In this document: one piece after another, positions 44,018 through 53,727 of the stretch
How positions within the stretch are numbered: position 1 is the first letter of the stretch
How the letters are laid out: each line of letters starts with the position of its first letter
Origin: Occallatibacter savannae
GTDB lineage: Bacteria; Acidobacteriota; Terriglobia; Terriglobales; Acidobacteriaceae
Direction of reading: 5' to 3'
NCBI RefSeq assembly: GCF_003131205.1
Contig: NZ_QFFY01000002.1
Location: 705,016 to 769,015 of the forward strand
DNA length: 64,000 nt
Made by a program: the position numbers and the translations under genes
The notes under the pieces: generated by a model
Database searches by the model: none
The model's input: the letters and a program-made list of their open reading frames with translations, nothing else
Told to the model about the DNA's origin: nothing

Positions 44018-44394
44018 CTTTCACCTCACGAAGCATTCTGAGTGCACACTCAGCGATGTCCGCAGCGGGCGGGTCAGAAAGGAGAGCGTCGCTGTGGCCT
44101 CCGCGGAGTGCGGTCCCTAACGAGAAAGGCGGAAAGAGAAGTGCGAAGTGGGTCACGCCGGAGAAGAAATTCAGTTCTCGATGATCCGGTCGGAGATGAG
44201 TTTTCGCCTTAAGAATTGGAGGGAAAAATCAGAGCCCTTTCCGGGATTCCGACCGACCTGTGATGCTCAAATCTGGAACTTCGCACCCTCGGCGCATAGG
44301 CGCAGTGTCCCTCATGTTTTCTTATGTTGACTTGCGAAGATGAGGAGGATATGCTTCGCCAACGCGCTTCCCACGCGCGACGTGGGGAAACTTC
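44018..44394. other. Divergent intergenic region before the sigma factor
   Basis: 377 bases between the secreted Met-rich protein (minus) and the ECF sigma factor (plus). No gene is seen. A possible plus-strand promoter is TTGACT (44327-44332), 17 bases, TATGCT (44350-44355), 39 bases before the sigma factor start. It overlaps an AGGAGG followed by ATG at 44351, but that frame does not lead into a recognisable protein. Confidence 0.4.
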
Positions 44395-44970
44395 GTGTCA
44401 GGTCCTTCTTCGGAAGTTACAGAACTACTGGTTCGCTGGCGCAGCGGAGACCGGCAAGCGCTCGACTCCCTTCTTCCGCTCGTATATGACGAACTGCGGC
44501 GCATCGCGTCTCGTTACCTGCAGAACGAACGTCCAGGCCATACTCTGCAAAGCACCGCCCTCGTCAATGAGGCATACGTCCGCATGGTGGCGCAAGAGCT
44601 GCCGGAGTGGCAGAATCGGGCTCATTTCTTTGCCGTGGCGGCGCAGCTCATGAGACAAATTCTGGTAGATCATGCCCGCACCCGTCGCGCTTCGAAACGT
44701 GGGGGAGACGTTCCGCGAGTCAGTCTGGACGAAGCGCTAGGTCAGGCACTGGCACCAGACGTGGATATGGTTGCACTGGACGACGCGTTGAAGGAACTCG
44801 CTCAGATGGATCCGCAGCAATGCCGAGTCGTGGAACTAAAGTTCTTCGCTGGCCTATCGAACGACGATGCCGCTGAGGTGTTGAAGGTCTCGCCGTCGAC
44901 TGTGAAGCGCGATTGGGCGAGCGCACGGGCATGGCTCTTTCGCGAACTCGATCGGAGTTCTGCGCCGTGA
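44395..44970 (+). CDS. ECF-type RNA polymerase sigma factor (acidobacterial kinase-linked type)
   Basis: 191 residues from GTG 44395, preceded by GGGGAAACTTC. Region 2 is readable as LLPLVYDELRRIASRYL to AYVRMVAQ and HFFAVAAQLMRQILVDHAR; region 4 as ALKELAQMDPQQCRVVELKFFAGLSNDDAAEVLKVSPSTVKRDW, with the helix-turn-helix at the end. The HFFAVAAQ and LVDHARTRRA text is typical of the ECF subfamily (Sig-70_X6 type) that in Acidobacteria and Planctomycetes goes with Ser/Thr kinases rather than an anti-sigma factor. It shares 4 bases (GTGA) with the kinase gene, so the kinase is translationally coupled and is the likely regulator. Confidence 0.9.
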   Translation: MSGPSSEVTELLVRWRSGDRQALDSLLPLVYDELRRIASRYLQNERPGHTLQSTALVNEAYVRMVAQELPEWQNRAHFFAVAAQLMRQILVDHARTRRASKRGGDVPRVSLDEALGQALAPDVDMVALDDALKELAQMDPQQCRVVELKFFAGLSNDDAAEVLKVSPSTVKRDWASARAWLFRELDRSSAP

Positions 44971-47777
44971 ACACGGGCCGCTGGCAAGCGGTGCGTGAGG
45001 TCCTGGATCGCGCTATCGATCTCTCTGTCGACGAACGATCCGGATTCGTCGCCGAGGCTTGTGCAGGTGATCGGGAGTTGCAGGTCGAGGTGGAGTCGCT
45101 CCTGTGCTGCTATGAGCAGGCAGGTGAGGAATTCCTGAACACTCCTGTAATCGATGTTCGCAGCCTTGTTCCTAGCGCATACGAAAACAGCTACATCGGC
45201 TGCAGAATCGGCGTATACCAAATTGTTGAAGAGATTGGCCGAGGAGGCATGGGCGAGGTTTATCGCGCATCACGCGTGGATGGCCAGTTCGATAAACAGG
45301 TGGCAGTGAAACTCGTGCGAGTAGGCCTTGAGACGCCGCGCCTCCTGGAACGTTTCTACATGGAGAGGCAGATTCTGGCGTCGCTCGATCATCCGGATAT
45401 CGCGCGGTTATACGATGGGGGAACGACTGAAGCCGGCGTGCCTTACCTGGTAATGGAGTTGATTGAAGGCACTCCTCTTGACCAATACTGCGATGAACAC
45501 GATCTCCAACTCAGAGCACGCCTGCAACTGTTTACGCAAATCTGCGCTGCAGTCCAGTATGCACACCAGCGGCTCGTAATACATCGCGACATCAAGCCGA
45601 GCAACATCCTGGTTACGAAAGATGGCGCTCCGAAGCTGCTTGACTTCGGGATAGCGAAGATCCTCGATACCTCAGGGAGTAAGCTGGACACCACTCTCTA
45701 CCGCGCAATGACTCTGGAGTATGCCAGTCCCGAGCAAATTCGCGGCGCGCCGATCACCACCGCCACCGACATCTATTCTCTTGGCGTCGTGCTCTATCGA
45801 CTATTGACAGCCAAGTCTCCCTATTCGGAGGGAACGCTTGCCCCTCATGAGCTTGCGCGATCGATTTGCGACATCGAGCCAAGACGGCCCAGCAGCGCCG
45901 TTCCAGGTAGACGCGGTATGCGTGACGGGGTCGACGTTGCGCGAGCGTCTCTGGGAGCAGAAAAGCGCAAGAAGCAGTTAAAAGGCGATCTCGACAACAT
46001 TGTTCTGAAGGCACTGAACAAGGAGCCGGAGCGACGCTATGCCTCTGCAGAACAGATGTCGGCGGACATCCGCAGACACCTTGAGGGCTTACCTGTTGCG
46101 GCAACGCCGGATTCCGTAACTTACCGGACCCGCAAGTTCGTGCGGCGACACAAGGTGGGCGTACTGGCAACTGCATTCGTATTGCTTGCCGTGGCGGGTG
46201 GTGTAGCGGCAACGGTACGTGAAGCGCGCATTGCTTCGGCGAACGCTCGCCGGGCCGAAAGGCGCTTTGCGGATGTAAGGAAGCTCGCGGATTCGTTCCT
46301 CTTCGAGTTCGATGATGCCATCGAGTTTCTGCCTGGATCTACGCCAGCCCGTGCACTGGTGGTGAAGCGTGCCATGGAGTATCTGGGGGGACTTGCCGCC
46401 GAGGCAGCAGGAGACCGCGCGCTCCAGATGGAAATAGCCGCGGCGTATAAGAAAGTGGGTAAAGTCCAGGGCGATCCCATCTATCCGAACCTGGGTGATT
46501 CCGGAGGAGCTTTGGATAGTTTCTGCAAGGCATTGGCGATCTTGGAACCAATCGCGAGGGCAGACCCGGGGAATGAGGAGGCGCGTCTTGCGCTAGCGTC
46601 AACGCACCAGCAGATCAGTGATGTCCTCAGCTTTTCCGGTGATACTGCCGGTGCGCTCGAGCATTCGAGGATTGCATTGGCAATGTACGAGACGTCTCCC
46701 ACGAACTTGACAGGCGATACTCAGTTTCAGAAGGCACGAACGACTCAGACTTACCACTACGCCAATCTGTTGCAATCATCCGGCGCACTGAACGAAGCAG
46801 CGGTCGAATACAGGAAAGCAGCAGAACTCAGTCGGCAGATTGTCGCCGCGAGTCCTTCCGATCCAGACGGCAAAATCCATTTGGCGGCAAGTGTGGACGG
46901 CCTTGGCTATGTACTTCAACAGACGGGTGACACGGCGGAGGCGCTCGACAATCTCCGCACGGGTCTGAACATTCGCGAAGGTCTGGTCAAGGTCGATCCG
47001 AATAATTCGCACTACAGAAGGCAGTTAGCGTTTTCACATCAGAACGTAGGATTGTCTCTGCTGGCAACGAATGACACTGCTGCAGCACTGGCTCATTTTC
47101 GGCAAGAACTGGCTCTCTTCGGATCGCTGAACGCCGCCGACCCAAAGGATGCGCAAGGCCGCCGAAACCTGTCTCTCGCGCACAAGATGATCGGGGACGT
47201 ATTCATGCGCGAACGCCAATTTCCGCGCGCACTTGCAGAGTACGAAGCTTCTCTTAGGATTGATCGCGACCTTGCGGCGATAGATCCGAACAACTTTCAA
47301 GCAAGTCTCGATCTATCTTTCAGCGAGGGTAAGGTCGGAATGGCTCTGGGGAAGCTGGGCAAGGCCGCACAGGCGGTGAATGTTTTGCGAAGTGGGATAG
47401 CAAGGCAGGAATCGCTGCTGGGCCACGATGCCCAGCATTTCTTCGTTTATGCTCATCTGGCCACTAGCTATTCGAGCCTCGCCAGTCTGCTGATCGAACG
47501 AGGAGAAAAGTATGCAGCAATTGAGTACTATCGAAAGGCGGTAGCTTCGCGCCAGTCGCTATCAAAGGAAGTCTCAAGCGCGGCGAATCAGATCGCATTA
47601 GCTGAAAGTTACACGAACCTGGCAAAAGCATTAGGACCGGCAAACCGCGATGAGGCTTTCGAGGAATCAAGCATTTCCCTCGAGATTTTAGAACGGCTCC
47701 CCCCGGCTGATCGGAACAATGCACGGTTTCGTGTGGCGCTGGCGAATGCTCGATTTGAATGCAGCGTGCGTCGATAG
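44967..47777 (+). CDS. Membrane Ser/Thr protein kinase with TPR sensor domain
   Basis: 936 residues from GTG 44967, overlapping the sigma stop by 4 bases. Residues 1-75 are a conserved N-terminal part (RWQAVREVLDRAIDL, DRELQVEVESLL). The kinase domain spans about 83-350: glycine loop GRGGMGEVYRA, the Lys in AVKLV, catalytic HRDIKPSNIL, DFGIAKI and YASPEQI. One membrane helix lies at about 396-415 (GVLATAFVLLAVAGGVA), placing a 500-residue C-terminal TPR array in the periplasm. This is the PknB-like TPR architecture common in Acidobacteria. The kinase probably turns an envelope signal, read by the TPR part, into control of the adjacent sigma factor. Confidence 0.9.
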   Translation: MNTGRWQAVREVLDRAIDLSVDERSGFVAEACAGDRELQVEVESLLCCYEQAGEEFLNTPVIDVRSLVPSAYENSYIGCRIGVYQIVEEIGRGGMGEVYRASRVDGQFDKQVAVKLVRVGLETPRLLERFYMERQILASLDHPDIARLYDGGTTEAGVPYLVMELIEGTPLDQYCDEHDLQLRARLQLFTQICAAVQYAHQRLVIHRDIKPSNILVTKDGAPKLLDFGIAKILDTSGSKLDTTLYRAMTLEYASPEQIRGAPITTATDIYSLGVVLYRLLTAKSPYSEGTLAPHELARSICDIEPRRPSSAVPGRRGMRDGVDVARASLGAEKRKKQLKGDLDNIVLKALNKEPERRYASAEQMSADIRRHLEGLPVAATPDSVTYRTRKFVRRHKVGVLATAFVLLAVAGGVAATVREARIASANARRAERRFADVRKLADSFLFEFDDAIEFLPGSTPARALVVKRAMEYLGGLAAEAAGDRALQMEIAAAYKKVGKVQGDPIYPNLGDSGGALDSFCKALAILEPIARADPGNEEARLALASTHQQISDVLSFSGDTAGALEHSRIALAMYETSPTNLTGDTQFQKARTTQTYHYANLLQSSGALNEAAVEYRKAAELSRQIVAASPSDPDGKIHLAASVDGLGYVLQQTGDTAEALDNLRTGLNIREGLVKVDPNNSHYRRQLAFSHQNVGLSLLATNDTAAALAHFRQELALFGSLNAADPKDAQGRRNLSLAHKMIGDVFMRERQFPRALAEYEASLRIDRDLAAIDPNNFQASLDLSFSEGKVGMALGKLGKAAQAVNVLRSGIARQESLLGHDAQHFFVYAHLATSYSSLASLLIERGEKYAAIEYYRKAVASRQSLSKEVSSAANQIALAESYTNLAKALGPANRDEAFEESSISLEILERLPPADRNNARFRVALANARFECSVRR

Positions 47778-47787
47778 GAGTGTGGCC

Positions 47788-47805
47788 GACGGCGAGGGCG
47801 CCGTC
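47788..47805. terminator. Hairpin between convergent genes
   Basis: GACGGCG (47788-47794) pairs with CGCCGTC (47799-47805) around AGGG, 10 bases after the kinase stop. CGCCGTC is repeated once more at 47811-47817. There is no T tract, so it is at best a weak or Rho-assisted terminator or a 3'-end stabiliser. Confidence 0.35.
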
Positions 47806-47880
47806 GATTCGCCGTCAGCGTTAAGCGAGACGACCTGCGAAATGTACTGGCTTCAGCTCGCGTTGCTCAATGAGTAGCTA

Positions 47881-49176
47881 TCAAAGTCGTGAGGAGGGCC
47901 CCGGTGCTTCCTCCGCGATATGCGGTGCGGTTTTGTCGCTGAGGAACATCATCACAATTGCTGTGGAGACGATGATGAGTCCCACATTGGCTGCGAAAAC
48001 GCTGGTGTAACCAGACCGTACGATCAGGATGCCGGTCAAGGCTGAGGCTCCTGCCTGAGACAGAGCACCGGCGATATTCTGCAATGCAGAGGCACTGCTG
48101 CGTTCAGAGTCCTTCATTCTGCTCATCAGCATGCCATAAAAGCCGGGACCGGCGGTAAACTGTGCGCCTGAAAACGCCAAATACCAGCACACCGCATATC
48201 CGGCCGAATGAGCGCGGCCGAGGAATATTGCCGCCGCCGCGGTAGCAATTTGTGCCATGACGATCCCGCCGACTATTCCAATCCTCTGGTAAACGAATGG
48301 AACGAGCAGCACTGCGCAGAACTGGACGAACTCGGAGGCAGAGAAGATCAAACCGACGTGCTGCAGCGAAACACCCTTTTGCTTCTCGAAAAACACAGGT
48401 GCGAAAGGAACAAAGGAGCCAGTAACCAGGCTCCACATTGCGAACGCTGCTAGAAACTTCAGCAGAAAGGGATGAGGTACGCGCAGCTTGCACGAGTCGG
48501 GTGGGGGAGGAGTTGCCATGCGAAGTTTTGAAATGGGAAGTACTCCGAACATGACGATTCCAGCTGCTCCGATCAGAACGATACGCATCCCTGCGGTCAT
48601 AGAGGCAAGTTTGCTGATCGAGCGGAAGGCGATGGGCAGGTAACCGCCTGCCAGACCAGCAAGCGTGCCTGTTCCGATACCCGTCGCGAAGGTGAAGCTG
48701 AACGCGAAGACTCGCGTGTCATCGGTCGTGAGTTTGGCCACCATTGGGGCGAAGCATACAGGCCAGGCGCTGAGAGCGACGCCGGTGAGAAATGCGAAAA
48801 CGATTTGCGCGGCCATCCAGGGCAGCTGTACGCGAACTATACAGATGATCGGTGCAGCGATGAAGCAGAAGAGCAAGGGCTTCTGTAGACCATACCGGCG
48901 CGCTAGCATGGCCACCGGAAGGGTGGCGATCAGATTGCCCAGGGTCAACGAGCTGCTGATGATGCCGATTGCGCGCTCATCGTAGTGCAGGCTCAGCAGG
49001 AAGAGATTGTAGAGAAAGAAGTAAAGATCGAAACCGAAGTCCATAAAAAGCGCGGCAACGAAGAATATCCAGAACGGCCTGCCAAGGCTCGCAATGGGCC
49101 AGCGAGCGCGGATACGCGGCTTTGACTGCAGAGCGGGCACGATCGAAGCGTCAACAGATGGGGCCGGAGTACTCAT
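47881..49176 (-). CDS. MFS transporter
   Basis: 431 residues from ATG 49176, whose A is shared with the stop TGA of the upstream HPr-kinase-like gene (TGATG). About 12 membrane helices are visible, starting with FWIFFVAALFMDFGFDLYFF and the loop MLARRYGLQKPLL, with a second half such as FVYQRIGIVGGIVMAQIATAA. It shows no clear family-specific signature. Last gene of a minus-strand operon with a TonB-dependent receptor, a cytochrome c and an outer-membrane protein, so it may move the same ligand across the inner membrane, or export a product. Confidence 0.82.
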   Translation of the reverse strand: MSTPAPSVDASIVPALQSKPRIRARWPIASLGRPFWIFFVAALFMDFGFDLYFFLYNLFLLSLHYDERAIGIISSSLTLGNLIATLPVAMLARRYGLQKPLLFCFIAAPIICIVRVQLPWMAAQIVFAFLTGVALSAWPVCFAPMVAKLTTDDTRVFAFSFTFATGIGTGTLAGLAGGYLPIAFRSISKLASMTAGMRIVLIGAAGIVMFGVLPISKLRMATPPPPDSCKLRVPHPFLLKFLAAFAMWSLVTGSFVPFAPVFFEKQKGVSLQHVGLIFSASEFVQFCAVLLVPFVYQRIGIVGGIVMAQIATAAAAIFLGRAHSAGYAVCWYLAFSGAQFTAGPGFYGMLMSRMKDSERSSASALQNIAGALSQAGASALTGILIVRSGYTSVFAANVGLIIVSTAIVMMFLSDKTAPHIAEEAPGPSSRL

Positions 49177-50189
49177 CAATGCCCCCGTTCAGCGAGCCGT
49201 GCCAATCGATCTACAGCCCAGTCCAACTTCGTATAGCGAAGCTCCAGAGCCCCATCATCCAGAAGATGGTCGATCATGACGCACTGGGTTAGTCGAGTCG
49301 CGGGAAGACTGAATAGGGTCTGCTCCATGGAGAGCCTCGCGACTTCGATGGGGAATGAAAGCAACTCCTGATGAGGAGACGTCCGCCGGTTCAGATACAC
49401 CACGTAGTTGATCCGCGAGGTGAAGGCTGCGGAGATGTGCCGGAGTGGCTGAAGTGTCAGCTCGATGGACGGTTTGCCGACTTGCGCTCTCTGGACCACT
49501 TGCTTGCCGGCGAGCTCAGAGAAGAGCTCGACGGCGGATGGGCGAAATCGCGCCTGATTACAATTGCCCACAATCAAGCGGTCAGTCCGGTTGTTGACGA
49601 GGAAGCTCGCGTCATCCGTGATATAGGTCCAGCCTGCCCTTGCACAGGCGTACGATAGAGAGGTTTTACCTGCGCCAGAATCACCACACAGCAGGATGCC
49701 GCATCCTTTGTATTCAATGCATGCCGCGTGGATTGCGGTGGTATAGGAGGTTGCGAGAATGGCCATCGCAGCAGATTCGAGGAAGAAGTAGCGAAGGTAT
49801 CCGCGATGCGAAACGGCAGCTTCCGTCAGCCAGATCTGGCCGCTGCTTCGGGAGAGGTCTACAACGGAAAAGTTCTCTTGGTCCGCAATGTTGGTGGCGA
49901 GATGCTGTTGAACTCGACACGTGGGAGTTGGAGGGCACTCCGAACCGCTCCCACCGGTAACGCCGACCCTCAGTTTGATCGGCGGAGTATCGAAGAGCTT
50001 GGTGAAACCCTGCCAGCTTACCGCAGCCGAGTTCAACACCTCTTCGGAATTGGTCTCAATTTGCAGCGGAAAGCCGAGTGGATAAAACACCTCCCGCAGC
50101 GGCATCGAAAAGCGCGCGAGCACCGGGTCAGCAAGTTGCACCGGCTCCGATCGCGCAAAGGCGGTGCGTATCTCTTCAATGGTCAACAT
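49176..50189 (-). CDS. HPr kinase-like P-loop protein
   Basis: 337 residues. The C-terminal half carries a Walker A P-loop GDSGAGKTS (169-177) preceded by AACIEYKGCGILLC and followed by AGWTYITDDASFLV (a Walker-B-like Asp pair at 192-193), the pattern of HprK/P-type ATPase-fold proteins. It lacks HPr kinase's N-terminal domain; instead residues 1-140 are an unrecognised beta-rich part. Such HprK-like proteins are found beside polysaccharide and peptide-modification loci together with PF14907-type nucleotidyltransferases, one of which lies at 56279. The target is unknown. It overlaps the MFS gene by one base and follows the TonB-dependent receptor by 39 bases. Confidence 0.78.
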   Translation of the reverse strand: MLTIEEIRTAFARSEPVQLADPVLARFSMPLREVFYPLGFPLQIETNSEEVLNSAAVSWQGFTKLFDTPPIKLRVGVTGGSGSECPPTPTCRVQQHLATNIADQENFSVVDLSRSSGQIWLTEAAVSHRGYLRYFFLESAAMAILATSYTTAIHAACIEYKGCGILLCGDSGAGKTSLSYACARAGWTYITDDASFLVNNRTDRLIVGNCNQARFRPSAVELFSELAGKQVVQRAQVGKPSIELTLQPLRHISAAFTSRINYVVYLNRRTSPHQELLSFPIEVARLSMEQTLFSLPATRLTQCVMIDHLLDDGALELRYTKLDWAVDRLARLAERGH

Positions 50190-50228
50190 AGGATCGGAGA
50201 CTTTGGCGGTATGATGCGAATGTCTTCA

Positions 50229-53200
50229 TCAGAATTCGTATTTCACGGCAAGTTGAATGATGCGCGGGTTTGATGATGTTGATGTGATGACTCCGAAAGC
50301 AGGACCTGCGCTGACGTTGTTGACCGGGTTGTTGAAGTGTGCGGTGTTCGTGAGGTTGAAGAACTCTGCTCGCATATGCACTGATTGCGAATCGCTGATC
50401 GGGATGGCACGCTCGAATGCCATGTCGAGGTTGCGCTGGCCTGGACCGCGGACAAGGCCTTCGCCGCTATCTCCAAAATCGGTATCTCCTGGTCCGGTAC
50501 TATTCGGTGCTTCAGGGGCGGAGGTGAATGCGGCTGGATTCAGATAGCCGTTGAGTACTCGTGAGAACAAGGAGCCTGATGTCGCCGGCTTTGCCGCTCC
50601 GCTAAGCTGCGCGCGATTCTCAAAGGGAAAGTTGCCGTATACGGCCCCCGCGCTGTCATCGAGGATCGTTATTGGAGTGCCGCTCTGCAATACGCCGACC
50701 GCCGAGACGCGCCAGTCACCTACCACCCCAGCTGCGAATCGGGGAAGGCGGCGAGCGAATGCAGTGTTGTAGACGAGACTGAGTACAGCCCGGTGTGTCC
50801 GATCGAAGTCCGTCGGTCCATATGCTTGCCGGAAGTTGGTCTGGTCATTTGTAACAAGATGCTGTTCGAAGACATTGCTTCCGGAAGAGCCGCTGGTCTG
50901 GTCGAGATTGCGCGACCACGTATAGCTGCCGAGGAATTCGAGCCCATAGCCCAGCTTCTTCGTGATGCTGGTTTGCAGTGAGTTGTAATTGGCATTGAAC
51001 GAAGACTCGCACAAGAGTGATCCCGGACTGATTCCCGCGAATGGAAGCCGCTGGATCACATTGATGGCGGAGTTGGTTGTCTCTCCGTTGATGGGATTCG
51101 CGGGACTGGCGAGAAGGGCCTGGTTGAACTCGGTGCATCCGCTCTCGTGGAATGAGTGCGTGCCGACATATCCAATCTCAAGGAGATAATCGCGAGCGAA
51201 AGCGATCTGCGCGTTCAAGTTGTACTCGGCTGTATATGGGTCAACCATGTGCCTGGCGACGGCACTCAGGCTTGGACCTGCGCCGGGAACCCGCGGGAGG
51301 AAGGTGGGATAGGTACTGTTTGGCGGAAGCTGAGGAACAAACGGATCCTGCAAGGTCGCCCCGCCGTTTGTTGACCCGGCGAAAAACTGAAACGTTGAAA
51401 AGGGTTCAACCGCGAGGAGGCTTTCCGCCAAGCCCGCAGAGAGCCGGTCGAAGTAGAGGCCGTAACCCCCGCGAATGACGATCTCTGGATGTTCGTCCAG
51501 CCGGAGAGCAAAGCCGAGGCGAGGTTGGAAATCGACATGCCTTGTCGGGAACAAGCCCGGGATGGAGGATCGGACCACGCCATCTGGGACCGCGCGCTTG
51601 AAATTTGAAGGAACAACGAAACCGCTCAGTGTTCCTTCGGCAGACGCAGACCTTGTGGCGATGGTCGGATCAAACGTAACGAGCCTGCCATTTACATCTG
51701 AGGGCGCACCGAACACTTCGTAGCGCAATCCCGCATTGAGCATGAGTCGGTTCGAAATCCTGAAGTCGTCCTGCAGAAATCCCGCGAGATCGATGTAACG
51801 CTCATCTTTTCGAAACAGGCCGGAACTGCCGTTGCTAAGGCTTACGTTGCTGCTCCCGGTGGGACTGCCGTTCTGCTCGGCACTCTGACCCAGCAGGAAA
51901 TCGCTGAAGGTACGGATATCGAGTAAGCCGTCTGTTGAAAAGGGTGCATTCACATCGACCTGGTGACGCTTGAACTCCGCGCCAAATCGCAACGAATGCC
52001 TGTTCCAGCTAAACGAGAGGGTGTCCTGCAAGATGAAGCTGTTTGTGACCTGCCACTGAGAAGGTGTCCCTGCATCGCCAACTGTGAACAGACCATCGAT
52101 CGTGATTCCGGGGGCAGGAATTCTGCCGCCCGCCGTACCTGTGGGCGACGTCGTGCCGAGATCAGACGCCAGGATCGGATTGGCCACCACAGAATCGCCA
52201 TCGAAACGCATGAATCCAAAGCGCGCGACATTGACGAAATGCGGGTTGAACTCGTGCGTGTCGGAGAGAACCAGCATTGTGTTCTGGTCTAGTTCTGTTG
52301 TCCCCCAACCGGGAACGTTCGCTGCGTTTGGTGAGAAGGGTTCGATTGTCGGTGCGTGCGAGTAGAAGAATCGCGCCGCGAACTGGTTCCGGTCAGCGGG
52401 TCTGGCATCAACGTTCAGCGTGAATTGATCTTCGTCGTATCTGGCGGGTGTAGCGAATGTCGACTCTCCGATCGGCATCTGCGTCGGATCTGTCGAGGGC
52501 AAGAGGATCTGCGGATTTGGAATGGCATATTGCCCGTTCTGAAGCTTGAAGTTGAGCAGTGCCAGGGCAACCGGGTTGATGTTGGAACCATCACACGCGA
52601 CTTGGGTCCCACCCGCTGCTGTGGCATATGCGCAGAATTGCGCGCCGAGCGTCTGTGCTGAGCGGTCCGAAGTAAGTTGAGGCAGGTTGACGGTGACCTG
52701 GTCACCCAGGCCGTTGCTGGATCGAAGGCCTTGATAGGCTCCGAAGAAGAACAAGGTGTCGTGTCGGAATGGACCGCCGAAGGAAGCGCCGAACTGATTC
52801 TGCTTCAACACGGCACGCGGCTGATTTGTCAGCTTGGAGAAGAAATTGTTTGCATTTAAGAGATCGTTGCGAAGAAACTCCCACGCGGAACCGTGATAAT
52901 GCATCGTTCCTGTTTTGCTGATTACGTCGACATTGGCGCCGGTTCCCCTGCCGTAACTTGCATCGTAGTTTCCGGTCTGAACCTTAAATTCCTGCAGGGT
53001 GTCTGGAGCTGGGGCTGCGACACCGACTTCTTCGCCATCGTTCGCTGCGGAGTTTTGCGAGAGATTGTTCGCGTCTACGCCGTTGAACTGGATGTTGTCG
53101 CCTGTCGTCTTGTTTCCATTCGCCGCGACATTCTGCGTGCCTCGGCCCAGTGCGCCGGCATTCGGCAGTTCAACCACGACCCCTGGGGACAAAGAAAGAA

Positions 53201-53675
53201 TCTGAGTATAGTTGCGGTTTGAAAGGGGGAGCGCTTCGATGGTTTCGCGATCGACTGCCCGACCCAGGGCGGACGACTCACTTTGTGCCAACTCAACTGC
53301 TGGTTCAACGGTAACGGTGTCATTGGCCCTGCTTATCGAAAGATGAAAGTCCACCGCGCTTCTTTCGGACACCACGACGCTGATGCCTTGCGCGACTGCT
53401 TCGGAAAAGCCTGGGGCCTTGACTGATGCAGCGTAGGACCCGGGCGGAAGCAGAGAAAACGTAAATACTCCGAAGGCATTACTGAATGTCGCCCGAACCG
53501 CACCGGTAGATTCACTCTTTAGCGCGACCTGAGCTTGCTGCACCAAAGATCCCGACGAATCGTAGATGGTGCCGGTGATTGCGCCCGTTCCGGGAGCCTG
53601 GGCCCGCAGCGGTGTGCCTGAATATTCCAGCAGAGACAGCAATGCAAACGTGCAGAATGTGGAAACGGCTCTCAT
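50229..53675 (-). CDS. Oar-like TonB-dependent receptor
   Basis: 1148 residues from ATG 53675, which has AGAGG 6 bases upstream and starts a signal peptide (FALLSLLEYSGTPLRAQ); the frame is open about 117 codons further, but that part overlaps the cytochrome gene in another frame and looks non-coding. Residues about 30-115 are the carboxypeptidase-regulatory-like domain (GAITGTIYDSSGSLVQQAQV, FTFSLLPPGSYAASV). The plug includes ALPLSNRNYTQILSLSPGV and VNVISKTG-like NVDVISKTGTMHYHG. The barrel ends IIQLAVKYEF with terminal Phe. Its ligand is unknown. It is embedded between a small cytochrome c and an HPr-kinase-like gene. Confidence 0.9.
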   Translation of the reverse strand: MRAVSTFCTFALLSLLEYSGTPLRAQAPGTGAITGTIYDSSGSLVQQAQVALKSESTGAVRATFSNAFGVFTFSLLPPGSYAASVKAPGFSEAVAQGISVVVSERSAVDFHLSISRANDTVTVEPAVELAQSESSALGRAVDRETIEALPLSNRNYTQILSLSPGVVVELPNAGALGRGTQNVAANGNKTTGDNIQFNGVDANNLSQNSAANDGEEVGVAAPAPDTLQEFKVQTGNYDASYGRGTGANVDVISKTGTMHYHGSAWEFLRNDLLNANNFFSKLTNQPRAVLKQNQFGASFGGPFRHDTLFFFGAYQGLRSSNGLGDQVTVNLPQLTSDRSAQTLGAQFCAYATAAGGTQVACDGSNINPVALALLNFKLQNGQYAIPNPQILLPSTDPTQMPIGESTFATPARYDEDQFTLNVDARPADRNQFAARFFYSHAPTIEPFSPNAANVPGWGTTELDQNTMLVLSDTHEFNPHFVNVARFGFMRFDGDSVVANPILASDLGTTSPTGTAGGRIPAPGITIDGLFTVGDAGTPSQWQVTNSFILQDTLSFSWNRHSLRFGAEFKRHQVDVNAPFSTDGLLDIRTFSDFLLGQSAEQNGSPTGSSNVSLSNGSSGLFRKDERYIDLAGFLQDDFRISNRLMLNAGLRYEVFGAPSDVNGRLVTFDPTIATRSASAEGTLSGFVVPSNFKRAVPDGVVRSSIPGLFPTRHVDFQPRLGFALRLDEHPEIVIRGGYGLYFDRLSAGLAESLLAVEPFSTFQFFAGSTNGGATLQDPFVPQLPPNSTYPTFLPRVPGAGPSLSAVARHMVDPYTAEYNLNAQIAFARDYLLEIGYVGTHSFHESGCTEFNQALLASPANPINGETTNSAINVIQRLPFAGISPGSLLCESSFNANYNSLQTSITKKLGYGLEFLGSYTWSRNLDQTSGSSGSNVFEQHLVTNDQTNFRQAYGPTDFDRTHRAVLSLVYNTAFARRLPRFAAGVVGDWRVSAVGVLQSGTPITILDDSAGAVYGNFPFENRAQLSGAAKPATSGSLFSRVLNGYLNPAAFTSAPEAPNSTGPGDTDFGDSGEGLVRGPGQRNLDMAFERAIPISDSQSVHMRAEFFNLTNTAHFNNPVNNVSAGPAFGVITSTSSNPRIIQLAVKYEF

Positions 53676-53727
53676 GTGGATCCTCTCGTCAGGGGGCAGG
53701 TGGAGTCCGAGCGCAAGACACCGAGTC

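Noticed and set aside
44324-44653. Plus-strand open frame with AGGAGG before ATG 44351
   Set aside because: It runs out of frame across the ECF sigma factor, whose regions 2 and 4 are clear in the frame starting at 44395; the AGGAGG is probably fortuitous.
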